Assembly: GCF_022458985.1 (NCBI RefSeq)
Contig: NC_061781.1
Coordinates: 1,398,501-1,462,500 of the forward strand
Direction of reading: 5' to 3'
From: Mugil cephalus
Taxonomy: Eukaryota > Chordata > Actinopteri > Mugiliformes > Mugilidae
Length of the DNA: 64,000 bases
Part shown: positions 52,849 through 64,000 of the stretch, in pieces
How the letters are laid out: each line of letters begins with the position of its first letter
Position numbering within the stretch: position 1 is the first letter of the stretch
Translations under genes and position numbers: made by a program
The notes under the pieces: generated by a model
Databases searched by the model: none
Seen by the model: only the letters and a program-made list of their open reading frames with translations
Told to the model about the DNA's origin: nothing

Positions 52849-55800
52849 ATGGCGTGCTTGTTGGAGGCCCCTCTCCGCATCAGCGTGCTATCTGTGAGTG
52901 TCCCTCTCATTGATTCAAGTGGCGCTGCCACTTTTACAGAATGCTAACCCCAGCAGTGTGTGTCTTGTATCATTTGGTCAGTCATGTGAAGCTAGGAGCT
53001 GTCAAAGTATAAGGGCTCCGATCTTCTGTTAGCCTGGAAGCTAACTTGAAGGCTTTTCAACATGTAGCCGTGTAGCGAGCCGCCTACGTAGCTGTTGGTG
53101 AGATCGATTTATATGCTAGCATCGTCCGGGCGGGCGGGAACAGGTTGAACATTTTATACACGAACGCGCAATACATGCCCGATCGCCCTGTCAGTGTGAG
53201 AAGGAAACCAAATCAAACTAACAAAGTAACTGTCAGTGTCACTCGGATTGAAGTAGCAGCTAACTGCTAAGGGTGACAGCGTCGCCGCCACTTTTGTAAA
53301 AAGCGATTAATATGCACAGTACAGAGCAGGAAGTGACTCTTTTAATAGAATGTGCTTTAAACTGTTACAGTTTGTCACTAGCGATTACGCTCCACGGAAT
53401 GTTAGCTAACCACTAGCACACGGCTAAGTTAGCCAAGCTAACTTGGTTAATTCACCGGTTTCCAACATTTTGAGGAGTTTCCAACATTTTGAGGATTGAT
53501 TAACATTACCTGTTCGTGTCTACAAATTAGTAAGTTGTCGGGTTTATTGTAGCAGGCGAAAATGTCTGGCATGTGTAACTTAAGCTAAAGTTAGCGTACC
53601 ATTAGTTCTGCAAACAGGTTAGCAAGAGTGAAACGCCCCCAACATTAGGAACAGACAGAAATTTGACTTTGAGTTTTGTGATATTATATTCCATTAAGCC
53701 ATGTTTATATTTTAAAAGATAAATAGAAAAGGTCAAATTTGTTTTTCCAAATACTGAATTTATATGCTTCCTAAATGAATGTGTGAAATCATATTAATGC
53801 AGGTGCAGTGATCTGAGCACCTTGGCAGCTCTATGTTGGCAGCAGAGGTCAGTAGTATTAGTGTGTAGTCAGCTGGCGGACCTTTACCCCTCTGGGGTCG
53901 CGTGGAAAGTTCTGGTCAAAGCTGCAGCGGTATAAACACAGTTTTCTGTTGTCATACGCAAGTTCTGGGAGCAGCATAAACACAAATTATAAAGAATTTA
54001 AAGAGTCCTGCCATGGAGGACGCTGCTGTATGTTTTGACTGTGCATGAGTGTCCGTCAATATCTGCAAGCAATGGTGTTTTATGCTATATGCTAATATTT
54101 AGATTGTTTAATGTAGTTTTTTCCAGAGGAAAAATACAAACAAAAAGAATTAAGCACATACACTGGTTCTCTCAGCTTTGTGTGATGAAATCTTACATGT
54201 ATATTTAGCATAGTGACTCAAATGTGAAAGTGTGTTTAATTTGTCCTTACAGGAAGTTACTGCAACCAGTCGCCATTATGTTGATAGACTGTTCGACCCC
54301 GACCCACAGAAAGTGCTGCAGGGAGTCATGTAAGTCCAACAGTGTTTGAATGCATTCTAACAGTCCTGCTCTAAATCGAGTCTTCATGAAGGTTCTGGTG
54401 TTCAGAATTAGTCTTAAATACCTGAGAGAGATGTTGATACAATTGTATTTTCGTTTTGGGGACTGTCATCATGACTTAGGACGATGACACATATTTCAAA
54501 ACAAGCTCTAATGTCTATCTCACTCATTGAGAGCCCAGAAAAATCTCTCGTGATAAAAGTTAATAAAGACACTGGTCATTATTGAGGAAATGCATTTTAA
54601 GTTTACACGACCATGCCAGTTTATTAGATACACTAGTCAGTGCATTCTTGTATAACCGTCCTGCACTAAATCATTTCTTCATGAAAGTTCTGATATTCAG
54701 CATTAGTTTAAATTAGTTTCAACCATCAAAACTAGTCTTCATCAGTGACATTTAAAAATTATATGTCAAGATCACTGTTAATTTGTCAACACAGTTGTCT
54801 GTGAACATCAAGAGGATGATTTCCAGGAAATCTCATAATTAATCCTGGAACGTGTTCAGCCTTAATTCTAATATAACAATTGTGTTCTAAATGTTATTCA
54901 GCATTGGCTTCAAATAAGTGTGAGAGCTGTTGATTCATCTGTGTTTTCATGGTGGAAGCTGTGGTTTGTAAAACTGACACGTGTTCCTAATATTTTGACC
55001 TTTCAGTTAGTCAGAGGCCTAGGCTAAATATCAGAAACAAATGTGCAGCGCAATGTCAGTGCAAAGATAAATAAATAATAACTCGCTGTCTCATTGTCTT
55101 AAACGTTTGTGAGAGAGAGACTTCACAGCTTTTTCCAAAATATGCATAATTTCTCCAAGTCAATCCAGTTTAACAGCACCACCAACGACATCCTCCAAAA
55201 TGACCATCAGGTTGAATTACCACCTTTGCAAGACTGTTAAATTAGAATGTATTTTTCTACATGAACGGTATTGTTAGCTGACCTTTGTTGTGTTTATTTG
55301 CTTTCATCTCTCTGTGCCTTTTAAAATGCATTTGACTCTGACTGTTACATCGTTATTTTTAACCTATGAGGAGACCTGCTCTGGTTACGACTCGTGCCGC
55401 TCTGCTAGCCTAGCACCTGACTGAACTGCCCCCCTGTACTTTTCCACGAGCTTCGCTTAGCTGCTATTCAATATCATATGGGCCACTCGCTGAAGCAGAA
55501 ACTATGCAGCATTGGCGGGACTGTAAATTAACAGACTGTTTCCATGTGGTTTATCTGCTTCTTGTAAACATTGTCTGGAAGCTGTCAGCCCTCTGTAATT
55601 TATCAGCTGTTCAACCGCATGGCCTCACAGGTCTCTTATATCAAGAAGAGACGCCTCTGTGTGAAATGCGGTTCATGCGATTCATGTCATGTCTTAATCT
55701 CACCTTATGCCTGTGCACTTGTCTTGCTAATGAGACTTTGCTAACTGACTGTCTGTATGTTTATGTCCATATGTCTGTCTCTGCAGTGACATGAAGAACG

Positions 55801-58800
55801 CTGTCATAGGAAACAACAAGCAGAAAGCCAACCTGATTGTCCTCGGAGCTGTACCAAGGTATGTCTCTGCTCACCTATCCCTTAGCTGGTGTTTGACCTC
55901 TAATACCCCTTTCAAATACTAGGTTGACACAGGAATTTCAGACCCGCTTTCGACCCGTCTTTGGTGTGCTTTCACATTGCCAGCAGTCCTGGGTCTGACC
56001 TCCCGCTGTGAGAGCTGATTTTTTATCCTTCTCATACGTCATCGTGTCGACAATGTCATCACTTAAGTGCGCTGAATCTCCACGGATGCAGAGCAACTCA
56101 CGGATCTCACAGTCTCACCAGGGCGCTGTGCTGAGTTGGGCTTATTCACCGATGTGCTTCCATTAACGATCATGTAACAACACATTTGATTTGTTTGATT
56201 TAAAAAAAAAAATGGAAATCTCTGGCCTAAAGAGATCGATCTCTTATGGGAGTAGACCAAAACTTTGCTCTGTTTTTGAGGTGCTTGCAGTCCTGGAGCT
56301 TCTGCAATGACATAGTCTAACAAACTCAAAATGTGACAGGCAGGTACATCAACATCATGGTGTAAATTAGCGGGTCGATGCGGCATTCCTGTTCACATCG
56401 AAGCCGAGCTGACAAAATCCTGATTGCTTTATCCTCATGAAAGGGGCTTAATAATTTTTTTTCTTTCTCACCGAGGTGTAGAATATTGCACCCAGTCTGT
56501 TTGATTGCATTAGAGCCAACTGTTGCATCACCGTACCACAACCCCGGTTGTTTCAGCAAATCACCTATATATATGTTTTATTTCACATACACACCAATCA
56601 GACATAACATAATGACCACCTACAGGTTAGAAAGTCTAGATGACTAAATCTCTCCAGAACTGCAGCTCTTGTGGGCTGTTCCTGTTGCAGTGGTCAGTAC
56701 CAGTCAGCAGTGGTCCAAGGAGGTAGAGGAACCAGGAAGAAGAGGAAGAAAAGAGGAGAAGCAGGAGGAAGAAGAAGAGCAGGAGGCAGAAAAGGACAAA
56801 AAAAGGAGGAGGAGGTCAACAGTGTTCCGAGGAATGAGAAGAACCAGAAATAGGGTCATGGGGCAAGGATCATTGAAGAGGTGGAGAAAGATGATGAAGA
56901 AGAAGAAGAAGAGAAGGAGTCTAGAGACAAATACTTTATACCTAATTAAATACAATGAAATCCAGTGAACCCGCTTTACTTCCATTTACTCTTTGATGTA
57001 GAACATTTAATCAGACAGCGGTTGCTGATGAAGTGGATGCTGAACTGACTCTGGTTCCAGGTTGCTGTACCTCCTCCAGCAGAGCTCGTCCAGCCTGGAG
57101 CTGAGGACAGAGTGTGCTGTGGTGCTGGGCAGCCTCGCCATGGGAACCGAGAACAACATCAAGTCTCTGGTGGACTGTCACATCATCCCTGCCCTCCTCC
57201 AAGGTCGGGACGTACAAACAAACCAATGTAGGTCGTATACAAATACTGGAGACATGTTGAGTTAACGACTCACCTGTGTTCTGTGTTTGCAGGTCTCTTG
57301 TCTCCAGATTTGATCTTCATTGAAGCCTGTCTTCGGTGTCTCCGAACGGTCTTCATCAGTCCAGTCACACCTGTGCAGCTGCTCTATACAGTAAGTGGTT
57401 TTTAACATCCTGTTCCTCCTTTATTTCTTTATTTCTGATCCTCATTAGTCACAGCCTCAGCAGTAACTGTTCTTCCCGGGGAAGCTCCTCTATACAAGAA
57501 AACCACACAAGTTTGAACAGAATGTCTCTCTCCTGTCTTTCCTCTCTTCTTGTATTTGTCTTGTTTATTTTTCTCTTTGTCTTTTCTCCTCTCTTGTGTC
57601 ATTCTTTTCAACTATTTTCATCTGGTCTCTTCTCTTTTTCACATTGTCTCTTGTATAATGTAATATTATCATTATTATTTGTTGTCTGTTTCAGGACCCC
57701 ACTGTGATTCCTCATCTAATGTCTCTACTGAGCAACTCTCAGAGAACCCAGGAGTACATCACTCAGATCTTCTCCCACTGTTGTAAGGTATTTGCTGGTA
57801 TTTACTGGTATTTGACAGTGGTATTTGCTGGTGGTATTTGTCTGTATTCTTGTTGGTATTAGTTGGTAGTTATTGGTAATATTTGCTGGTATTTGTTAGT
57901 TGTTGGTAGTTGAAAGTATTTCTTGGTATTTGTTGTTATTTGCAGGTAATTGTTGGTAATATTTCCTACTATTAATTGGTAATATTTGTTCGTAGTTTGT
58001 AAGTGGTTGTTGGTATTTGTCTGTATTTATTGGTATTTGTCAGTATTTCCTAGTATTAGTAGGTTATACTGTATATCTTTTTTTAGTAATTCCTAGTATT
58101 AGTTGGCATTATTTGTCGGGTTACTCCTTCACACTCTCATCCGTATACAGATATTCCTGGCTGACTATATTTCTTGCTGACTGAATGTTTTTGTTCTCCA
58201 GACTCCAGACCACCAGATGGTTCTTTTTAACCACGGTGCCATCCAGAACATAGCTCCTCTGCTCATCTCATCCTCCTATAAGGTATGGTAAGGTCACATT
58301 CAACCAGGCAGTAGATGTGACTGTCAGTAACCTCTTAATGTTGTCTCCAGGTCCGGATGCAGGCACTAAAGTGTTTCTCTGTCCTGGCCTACGAGAACAC
58401 TCAGGTCTCCACGACACTGGTGAATGGTGAGCGCATCTTCTTGTCCTCTCGTTCCTTGTCCCCTTTCATCTGTTGTCTCATCTCTGTTCTTGCTTGTTTG
58501 TCTTCTCATCTAGTTTTTTCTTTTACTCTCCTTTTTTTTGCATCCCAATATGTCTGTTTTCTTCGAGTCTGTCTCCACTATGACTTTTCTTGTTTCTCTT
58601 CTCAGCTCTGCTTTTTTTGTCTCCTTTGTTCTTGTCTTTTTACTCACCTTTTTTCTTGTCTTGTATCATCTAATTTCTTTTCTTGTCTACCTTTTTGTGT
58701 TACTATTTTTCTGTTGTCTTCTAATCTCATCTCTTTTCATCTCATTTCTTGTCTCATCTCTTTTGTCTCTTCTCGTTTATTTTGTCTCTTCTCTTTCTTG

Positions 58801-61800
58801 GGTTTCATCTACATTCTTTACATCTCATCTTTTTCGCTCTCGATTGTCTCCCTTTATTTTTGTGTCTCCTCATCTTTCATCTCATCTCTTTCTTCTCATC
58901 TTGTGTTGTCCCATCTCGTCTCTCTGCATGTCTCGTCTCATGTTTTCCTCTGTTTTGTCCTCAGTGCTGGTGGACGGCGAGCTGCTCTCTCAGGTTTTTG
59001 TCAAAATGATGCAAAGGGATCAACCCATTGAAATGCAGCTAACAGCAGCCAAATGGTGAGAGACACAGTCAGCCTTAATTTATTATTGTGACCTAATTAA
59101 TAATGTCCGTCCTCCTTCTGTAACTATGCCCTCTTGTCCTTGTGTCCCAGTCTAACCTACATGTGTCGAGCAGGTGCCATCAGAACAGACGACAGCTGCA
59201 TAGTTCTCAAGGTCAGCCATGGCTATTGTTATTACAGTATTCTATGAGTGACTCTTCTTGCTTTTAACACAACTTCCTGTTGGTCCAGACGCTGCCGTGC
59301 CTCGTGAGGATGTGCAGTAAAGAGCATCTCCTGGAGGAAAGAGTAGAGGGTGCTGAGACGCTGGCCTATCTGATGGAGCCTGACGTGGAGCTGCAGAGGA
59401 TCGCCAGCACCACTGACCACCTGGTGGCCATGCTGGCCGACTACTTCAAATACCCCAGCTCCGTGTCAGCCATCACAGACATCAAGAGGGTGGGTCAGTG
59501 GGCCTGAGCTGGTCAAAAAAGAAATTGACAATATAGCCTGATGAATGATTGTGATCAGAGAGGAAGTCTTACCATGGAAACGAGACAAAATGGTCACACA
59601 CGTGTTACATCAGAACATCAATCACTGTAGGGGAGCAACACAAATACTGAAAATAGAACAGGAGGAGGAGGGGACGATGAAGGAGGATTTAATGATCGAG
59701 ATGAAAGAGGAGATGGAAAAAAAGGGGGAACGAAGAAGAAGGACAACAAAAAGAACAGGTAGAAGAACGATAACAAGATGGCGGAGGAGGAGAAAAACGA
59801 AAATATAAAGATGAAGAAGGACTAGAAGAAGAAAAGGGGAGGAGAAGAAAGAGGAAGGAGAAGAATCAAGATGAGAGATGGTTGAAAAGGAGGAGTAGAA
59901 GTCTTTTTTACCAACAAATGAACAGAATTGATTCAGTTGAAGAATATGATCAAGATATTTTCAACTTGAAGGGATTCAAGGTCATAGACAGAAGAAGAAG
60001 AAGGTAAAGAGGAGGAGGGAAAAAACAAGAATCATGAAGGTAGGAGAAGAATGGAAGAAGTAGTGTCTCCTCCATCTTTATCTCCAGTCCTGAACTAATG
60101 GTGTCAAAGAAGATTGGCGAGATGACTATGGATTCCAGCTTAGTTCATCTTTTCAAACACTTGTGTCAACAACTGATTCTTTTTCTACCTCCATGTTTCT
60201 GTTCCTCCTGGAAACTCCTCATCTGATGTTTACCCCACATGGAGCCAAACGTGGTCAGAGAGAATGGATTTATTCCAACCAGAGAGAAAGCAGCACATCA
60301 AGAGTTTACATAGTTATTAGGAGATCAGATTTACATGTACAAGGTTTACGTCACCACCTCTACATCCATTCTAATGGAGGTAGGTGGTTTGATGAGGCTG
60401 TTATTGTGATCAACAGAGGAGTACTGGAGTCCACATTAAATGCGGCATCACTGAGAATCTCAAAGGATCACTGCATTATGGTGCATAATTCTCAAGTAAT
60501 TTAAGAGAGAGTCCGATTGATATTTACAGTCCTGGTCACCACTATTGGCACCTTTTCATGTTTTGCATAACCTGTTTCAGAAATAAATGGAAATGTATCA
60601 AATTCATATGATCAGTATGTTTAAACTGGATCTTCATCCAGTTAAAACATTTAATTTTACCAAAAATATTATTTTGCCACTTGTAATTTCCAATAGGAAA
60701 TAAAAAACCATTACACTGACCGTGATAACAGCAAAAACTTAATATTTGGTTTCACACCCTTTAGCAGCAATGACTCCCTCTCAATGTTTCTTGTAGCCAT
60801 CTATAAGCTCAAGCTCTTGATTTCAGGATTTCAGCTCTTGCCATATGTTTTCAATGGGATTTAGATCAGGACTCATTGCTGGCCAGTTTAAAACAGTCCG
60901 TTTCTTCATCTTCAACCATTCCTGTGTGCTTTTTGGTGTGTGCTTTGGGTCTTTATCTTGCTGGAGAACCCATGATCTTTGACGCAAACCTAGTGTTCTT
61001 AATTCTTGCTAAAATTCCTTTTCAAGATTCCTGTGATACAAGGCCTCTAGTACGAGATGCAGCAAAGCCGCCCTGCAACATTATCCTCCACCATGCTTAA
61101 CTGTTGGTAGGATGTTTGTTTCTAATGTGCTTTATTGCACCATCTGTAAACAAATTGTTGGTGTGCATTGCCAAAAAGCTCCTGTTTTTGTTTTGCCAGT
61201 CCACAAAACATTTTCCCAGAAGGATTGTGGTTTGTCTGGGTACTCTTTGGCAAAGATCAGTCATTCCTTTTTATGCCTTTTCTTCAGCAATGGGGTCTTC
61301 CTTGACCTTCGCCCATGAAGCCCTGCTTGGATTAGTGTGCTGCATATGGTACGTGTTGAAACCATTACTCCAGATTATTCGAGGCCAGCTTTCAGGCCTT
61401 TGGACCTGGTGTTTTTGCCACGCTTGGCACCAACCTTCGAAGACTTGTGTCATCAATTTTCCTCTTCCCCCCCACATCCAGGCAGGTTCTTGACAGTTCT
61501 ATGCTTAGCAAACCTCTTAATAACATTGGTATCCCTGTGGAAACAGGGATACCAAGGTCTTTGGAGTTGTCCTTATACCTTTTAGAAGTCTTGTGTAGTG
61601 CTGCTAATAGTGCTGCTTCTGATGTCCTCAGATATCTCCCTTGTCTTCACCATTGTGACAAAGGACCAAGGAATAATGAGGCTTTTTAAAACATTAAAGT
61701 CATCATTCATTGGCCAATTTATGTCATGTGGGCACTGACAGTTTATCATCAGGCGATTCTAATTTCTGAGTTAAAATGGGGGTTTTCCCCACACTGATTT

Positions 61801-63965
61801 AAAGGCGCGATCGTCACTGTCTTTCATTTAATCATTTTTCCCCTCTCCTATTGCTTTTTTAAAACTGTTTTATTTTTCATTTGCTGTTCAGTGTCAAACA
61901 TGAGTTTTCTATAGACCAAAGCTTTTCAATAGATTCACTTTTTCAGGAGATATTCTACATTATGCATTTAAATTTCCAATAATGGTGACCAGAACTGCAT
62001 ACCCTGTGAAGATGCTGAATCATATTCATTCCATATAAAACTCATTCTTCATGTTCCTGTTGTTTGCAGTTGGATCATGACCTGAAACACGCACACGAGT
62101 TAAGACAAGCAGCCTTCAAACTTTACGCCTCGCTAGGCTCCAACGATGAGGACATCCGCAAAAAGGTTTCCTGTCGTGTAGCTTTCATCCGCACATATTA
62201 AATTGTGAGCGTAAGTGTTATATAACCCATTTCCTCGTTCTACTTCTATTTTTTTCTCCCTCAGATCACAGAGACAGAGAACATGATGGATAGGATAGTC
62301 AGCGGCCTATCAGAATCAAGCATAAAAGTTCGTTTGGCGGCCGTAAGGTACGACACCTTTAGTCCTTTAATGTCATTCACTCTAAATCTGTTTAAATTAC
62401 TCAATTAAATTGTTATTTAAGATGATATATTACACACTTTAGGACCACTCTGTGTTTCTACTCATACTTCATAAAGTCTCCTGCTTAACTGTGTCTAATC
62501 ATATTTTTTTTTTTGTCCAGGTGTCTTCATAGTCTTTCACGATCTGTGCAGCAGCTGAGGACAAGCTTTCATGATCACGCTGTTTGGAAACCTCTTATGA
62601 AGGTCGTGGACTTTTATGTTAACTAGCTCTTTTACCTTGAACCCATCTGCTTGAGGCCAGGTAGAGAAGAGTGTTCTGCTTGAGGCTGGTGCATTAGAGT
62701 AGAGCATTCTGCTTGAGAAGAGTTTTCTGTTTGAGTCCAGTGGAGCAGAATATTCTTTGAGGCTGGCTGGGTATTCATCATTAAAAATGTTAAGAGTTAC
62801 TATTGGCTGGGAGGTTAGGAGCCTAGGAAGACTTGAGGCAAATGAGGATCACAGACACAATGAAATGACCAGCCTTCAGCTCAGTGTGTCATAGCCTTTA
62901 GTGAGTGCATACAGTCATCACAAGCCTCTAAAGCACTATAGATAAATGTTTTTATTTAGTTTTTTGTTTGTTTTTGTATATAGCTGTTGCAGAACGCTCC
63001 AGACGAAGTCCTGGTTATGGCTTCATCCACACTATGCAATCTACTGTTGGAGTTCTCACCCAGCAAAGAGGTACATTCTTGAATACACTGTCACATGAAG
63101 AGAAGAGGCTGAATTCCATTAAGGCAGCTTGAAGTTTCCCTTGTCTTCCCCTTGATAATTTACAGATCTTCAGCTCGCTTCTCAGTAACTTCATTATTAA
63201 GATTCAACCACTGCTCTCAAAATGTATCATGATTCTTAGTGTCAGCTGTCTGTTATATAAAGCCACTGTACACAGCAAAGAGACAGATAAACTGGTCATC
63301 ATAGTGGAGCATTTATCAGCTTTTTAAAGCCACATATAAACCCAGCAGAGTAGAGATGAGTTTTCTGGTCTAACCATTTGGTTTATTACAAGGCTGGGAT
63401 TCTGATAAGGACTGAGGTGCTAGTATTAATCAGGACACAAGCATATGTTGAATATAAATGGGTTAATTGTTGATGTTATTGTGACATTGAGCTGGATATG
63501 TGTCTGCAGCCCATCCTGGAGTCAGGAGTGATTGAATTACTATGCAGTCTGACTCAGAGTGACAGTCCTGCACTGAGGGTCAATGGGATCTGGGCCCTGA
63601 TGGTAAGAAGACATTTTATTTCTTGACATGCATTACATTTGAAGGTTTTGTCTGATCACTAAAATCCAGACTTAATCATTTGATTTGAATGCCTCTAGAT
63701 GTTTACCTTCTTTTCCTTGTTCTCTCTCATTCAGTGTGATTTCTATATAAAGCTGTGACTCATTCTTCTAGGTATAACGCTTGAGTCTAACCTCCTTGTG
63801 TATGTTTGTTTTCAGAACATGGCGTTCCAGGCAGATCAGAAGGTGAAGGTGGAGATAGTTCGGTGTTTGGGCACAGAGCAGTTGTTCCGCCTGCTGTCCG
63901 ACCCTGACGCCAACGTCTTGATGAAGACGCTCGGTTTGCTGCGTAATCTGCTGTCGACTCGCCCG
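52849..63965 (+). CDS. armc8: Armadillo repeat-containing protein 8, 5' part (17 exons, about 543 codons); continues beyond window
   Basis: Scaffold subunit of the CTLH/GID (MAEA-RMND5-RANBP9) E3 ubiquitin-ligase complex. Exons: 52849-52893, 54253-54329, 55787-55858, 57061-57203, 57293-57390, 57695-57787, 58202-58282, 58351-58426, 58965-59055, 59151-59211, 59289-59489, 62070-62165, 62265-62347, 62521-62602, 62984-63070, 63510-63602, 63816-63965. All junction phases agree. The protein begins [19 protein letters not shown] and follows the human protein almost residue for residue through successive armadillo repeats (for example [24 protein letters not shown]) to [13 protein letters not shown]-type sequence at the edge. 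Human is about 673 aa, so about 130 residues lie past 64000. Intron 11 (59490-62069) holds a purine-rich repeat and a decayed Tc1 element. Confidence 0.96.
54345..54980. repeat. Several copies of the same dispersed repeat in armc8 intron 2
   Basis: The phrase CAGTCCTGCTCTAAAT, then CTTCATGAAGGTTCTGGTGT, appears at 54361 and again, diverged, at 54655 and 54880. Each has TTTATTAGATACACTAGTCA-like ends. It is likely a nonautonomous DNA element arranged as overlapping partial copies. Confidence 0.6.
56595..56965 (+). mobile_element. Mariner-like repeat with polypurine core in armc8 intron 3
   Basis: The left end resembles the inverted end seen at 37441 (CATAACATAATGACCACC). The inside has the family segment CAGTGGTCCAAGGAGG, then about 150 bp of AGAAGAGG-type purines, then a stretch shared with the lcmt2 intron 5 copy (GGTCATGGGGCAAGGATCA). 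No right end was seen. Confidence 0.6.
57788..58080 (+). repeat. Degenerate minisatellite (TTGGTATTTG)n in armc8 intron 6
   Basis: Units such as GGTATTTGCTGGTATTTACT, TTGGTAGTTGTTGGTAAT and TTGTCTGTATTTATTGGTAT repeat irregularly across most of the intron. Confidence 0.75.
58437..58962 (+). repeat. Polypyrimidine-rich armc8 intron 8
   Basis: About 525 bp dominated by C and T, with TCTCATCTCTTTTGTCTC-like units. It produces overlapping spurious ORFs rich in Ser, Leu and Phe, and almost fills the intron between exons ending 58426 and starting 58965. Confidence 0.75.
59574..60065 (+). repeat. Second copy of the polypurine repeat, in armc8 intron 11
   Basis: Shares CCATGGAAACGAGACAAAAT, then ACATCAATCACTGTAGG with the copy at 32513, then runs for about 400 bp as G/A-rich sequence (GAGGAGGAGGGGACGATGAA and similar). 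In armc8 RNA this stretch is polypurine; in lcmt2 RNA its relative is polypyrimidine. Confidence 0.75.
60527..61997 (-). mobile_element. Decayed Tc1/mariner element in armc8 intron 11
   Basis: Imperfect terminal inverted repeats CAGTCCTGGTCACCACTATT (60527 on) and CAGTTCTGGTCACCATTATT (reverse, ending 61997) flank about 1.47 kb. On the minus strand the remains of a transposase can be read around 60830-60960 ([17 protein letters not shown], then [16 protein letters not shown]), the second and third acidic motifs. Stops and frameshifts break the rest. This is a different Tc1 family from the one in lcmt2. The left TA is present, and the right one has mutated to CA. Confidence 0.85.
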
Positions 63966-64000
63966 GTGAGAGAGACGCAAACACAGCCATCAAAACAAAT

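Noticed and set aside
58357-59059. Plus-strand ORFs of 86-224 codons, membrane-protein-like
   Set aside because: They run through armc8 exons 8-9 and the C/T-rich intron between; the hydrophobic look comes from TCT/CTT/TTT repeats.

Overview
The window is vertebrate nuclear DNA, almost certainly from a teleost fish. It holds short-exon genes with GT-AG introns, a gamma-crystallin (crygs) lens gene, and many fish-type repeats (Tc1/mariner, hAT and CR1/L2-like elements, and the 'TTATTAGGTACAC' family). Seven protein-coding genes were assembled exon by exon. Each complete reading frame closes exactly, and lengths agree with the vertebrate families.

Layout. 1-15.1 kb: no gene found. It contains repeats, non-LTR retrotransposon debris, and several high-complexity blocks that look like regulatory DNA or unplaced exons. 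15.2-21.3 kb (-): dnajb11 (ERdj3, ER-lumen Hsp40), 10 exons, with a tiny last exon 2.6 kb away from the rest. 22.8-26.2 kb (+): tbccd1, head-to-head with dnajb11. 29.2-30.7 kb (+): crygs, with a clear TATA promoter. 31.8-40.7 kb (-): lcmt2/tyw4 (wybutosine synthesis, SAM methyltransferase plus kelch repeats), 14 exons, with an almost intact 1.6 kb Tc1/mariner transposon in one intron. 43.9-47.0 kb (+): a rab5b-like GTPase. 49.2-51.5 kb (-): dbr1 (lariat debranching enzyme). 52.8 kb to the end (+): armc8 (CTLH/GID ubiquitin-ligase subunit), 17 exons visible, and the gene continues past the window.

Context. dnajb11-tbccd1-crygs matches a block on human chromosome 3q27, and dbr1-armc8 (head-to-head) matches 3q22. 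In this fish they are joined through lcmt2 and rab5b, which lie elsewhere in human. The genes are housekeeping or tissue genes and do not form one pathway. Shared logic is limited to divergent promoters (dnajb11/tbccd1, lcmt2/rab5b, dbr1/armc8) and convergent tails (crygs/lcmt2, rab5b/dbr1).

I found no convincing new biological system. The best leads are: lcmt2 is richly intron-bearing here although the mammalian gene is described as intronless; a block is shared between the first introns of the divergent lcmt2 and rab5b genes and abuts a LINE end; polypurine tracts recur inside four intronic repeat copies; there is a nested terminal-inverted-repeat element; there is a perfect hAT-end hairpin; and candidate orphan exons or conserved elements lie in the gene-free first 9 kb.
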